Origin: WHTG01 sp035540515
GTDB lineage: Bacteria; Actinomycetota; Nitriliruptoria; Euzebyales; Egibacteraceae
Direction of reading: 5' to 3'
Length of the DNA: 7,308 nucleotides
NCBI GenBank assembly: GCA_035540515.1
Contig: DATLGM010000183.1
Span: 1 to 7,308 of the forward strand
Positions 6,889 through 7,308 of the stretch are shown one piece after another. A program made the translations under genes and the position numbers. The stretch's first letter is position 1. Each line of letters begins with the position of its first letter. The notes below the pieces were generated by a model. The model was given only the letters and a program-made list of their open reading frames with translations, was not told the DNA's origin and ran no database searches.

Positions 6889-6910
6889 CCTATCACCTTA
6901 TCATGATAGG
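6889..6910. promoter_or_regulatory. Probable operator: overlapping TATCA/TGATA half-sites
   Basis: This AT-rich island stands out in a GC-rich window. CCTATCA (6889-6895) and TGATAGG (6904-6910) form a perfect 7-base inverted repeat with an 8-base spacer. Inside it, a second copy of TATCA (6899-6903) abuts TGATA (6904-6908) to give the perfect palindrome TATCATGATA. Three half-sites thus make two possible dimer sites that share one arm. The region covers the predicted -10 hexamer and start point, which is what a repressor would need. The neighbouring GntR regulator is the natural candidate to bind here; this is inferred from position, not shown. Confidence 0.65.
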
Positions 6911-6930
6911 TTGTCGCGGTCGAGTGTCAG
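6903..6930 (-). promoter_or_regulatory. Sigma70-type promoter of the sugar operon
   Basis: On the minus strand, CTGACA (6925-6930, five of six matches to TTGACA) is followed after 16 bases by TATCAT (6903-6908, five of six matches to TATAAT). The expected start of transcription is near 6896, giving a leader of about 48 bases before ATG 6847. The -35 hexamer overlaps the stop codon of the CPBP gene, and the -10 hexamer is inside the inverted repeats, so RNA polymerase and the repressor would compete. Confidence 0.6.
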
Positions 6931-7308
6931 TGCCGGCGGTGCCGGGCGATCGCGGCCGCGGCGAACAGGGTGTTGGCGGCCAGATGCGCCACCGCCGGCG
7001 CTACCAGACCGCCGGATGCGCGGCGCACCGCGCACAGCACCAACCCGACCCCGGTCGTGGCCGCTCCGGCCCCGGCCACGGCCGCGACCTTGGCCCGCGC
7101 ACCGGCGTCCGGGGCGTTGACCTGCAGCGTCTGCAGCGCCGGCAGCACGTGCCAGACACCGAACACGACGCTGGAGCCGGCGGCTGCGGCGGCCGGCGAG
7201 GACCGGGTCGCCAGCGCCCCGTACAGCACGCCGCGGAACGCGACCTCCTCCAGCAGCACGGTGCCCAGCGGGATCCGCAGACCCAGCCACGCCAGCGCCT
7301 GCCGGCGG
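6927..7308 (-). CDS. CPBP-family intramembrane protease, C-terminal part (5' end cut by window edge)
   Basis: The visible 126 residues are the C-terminal half of a CPBP (CaaX protease / bacteriocin-processing, Abi) family membrane protein. All three core motifs are present: EEVAFR (EExxxR, visible residues 20-25), FGVWH (FxxxH, 49-53) and HLAAN (HxxxN, 108-112); their Glu and His residues form the active site deep in the membrane. Hydrophobic stretches around 39-51, 74-94 and 100-120 fit membrane helices, and the protein ends in a basic tail (ARHRRH). Family members cleave prenylated or other membrane-associated substrates, or take part in bacteriocin self-immunity; which applies here is unknown. 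The start lies beyond 7308. It reads in the same direction as the sugar operon, but a 79-base gap with its own promoter and operator separates them, so it is probably an independent gene and some read-through is possible. Confidence 0.9.
   Translation of the reverse strand, partial: RRQALAWLGLRIPLGTVLLEEVAFRGVLYGALATRSSPAAAAAGSSVVFGVWHVLPALQTLQVNAPDAGARAKVAAVAGAGAATTGVGLVLCAVRRASGGLVAPAVAHLAANTLFAAAAIARHRRH

Noticed and set aside
1..7308. tRNA, rRNA, CRISPR array, insertion sequence or attachment site
   Set aside because: I saw no repeated spacer pattern, transposase motif, terminal inverted repeat or tRNA-like sequence. Almost all bases are covered by protein genes.

Overview
The window comes from a high-GC bacterial chromosome, most likely an actinomycete (Actinomycetota). 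The evidence is the very GC-rich sequence with third positions mostly G or C, frequent GTG starts, Shine-Dalgarno motifs (GAGGAG, AAGGA, GAGGG) and four-base start/stop overlaps. Species cannot be named from sequence alone. Every gene I can support is on the minus strand, so the window reads from right to left.

Layout from the right edge: (a) the C-terminal part of a CPBP-family membrane protease gene enters the window and stops at 6927. (b) A 79-base gap (6848-6926) holds a good sigma70-type promoter, whose -10 hexamer lies inside a set of TATCA/TGATA half-sites that look like a repressor operator, followed by a short leader hairpin. (c) A packed six-gene cluster runs from 6847 to the left edge: a GntR/HutC-type regulator with a UTRA domain; a 681-residue (alpha/alpha)6-barrel glycoside hydrolase; a ROK-family sugar kinase; a 587-residue protein with a class I mannose-6-phosphate isomerase domain behind a ~235-residue extra N-terminal domain; a 131-residue membrane-anchored or secreted protein of unknown function; and a hormone-sensitive-lipase-type alpha/beta hydrolase that runs off the left edge. 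Junctions are 4-base overlaps (ATGA or GTGA), a 3-base gap or a 1-base gap, so the six genes are almost certainly one operon with coupled translation.

Inferred role: a cytoplasmic sugar-use operon under self-encoded repression. The hydrolase would release a hexose from a small glycoside, the ROK kinase would phosphorylate it, and the isomerase would convert it to fructose 6-phosphate. The set is compatible with a mannose-containing substrate, but that is not shown. No transporter lies in the window. The kinase lacks the usual ROK zinc-binding cysteines and the GEIGH histidine, and the isomerase carries a kinase-like N-terminal domain with no recognisable Walker A motif, so the real substrate may not be ordinary glucose or mannose. 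I found no RNA genes, mobile elements, CRISPR arrays or insertion sequences, and no gene-free stretch longer than 79 bases.
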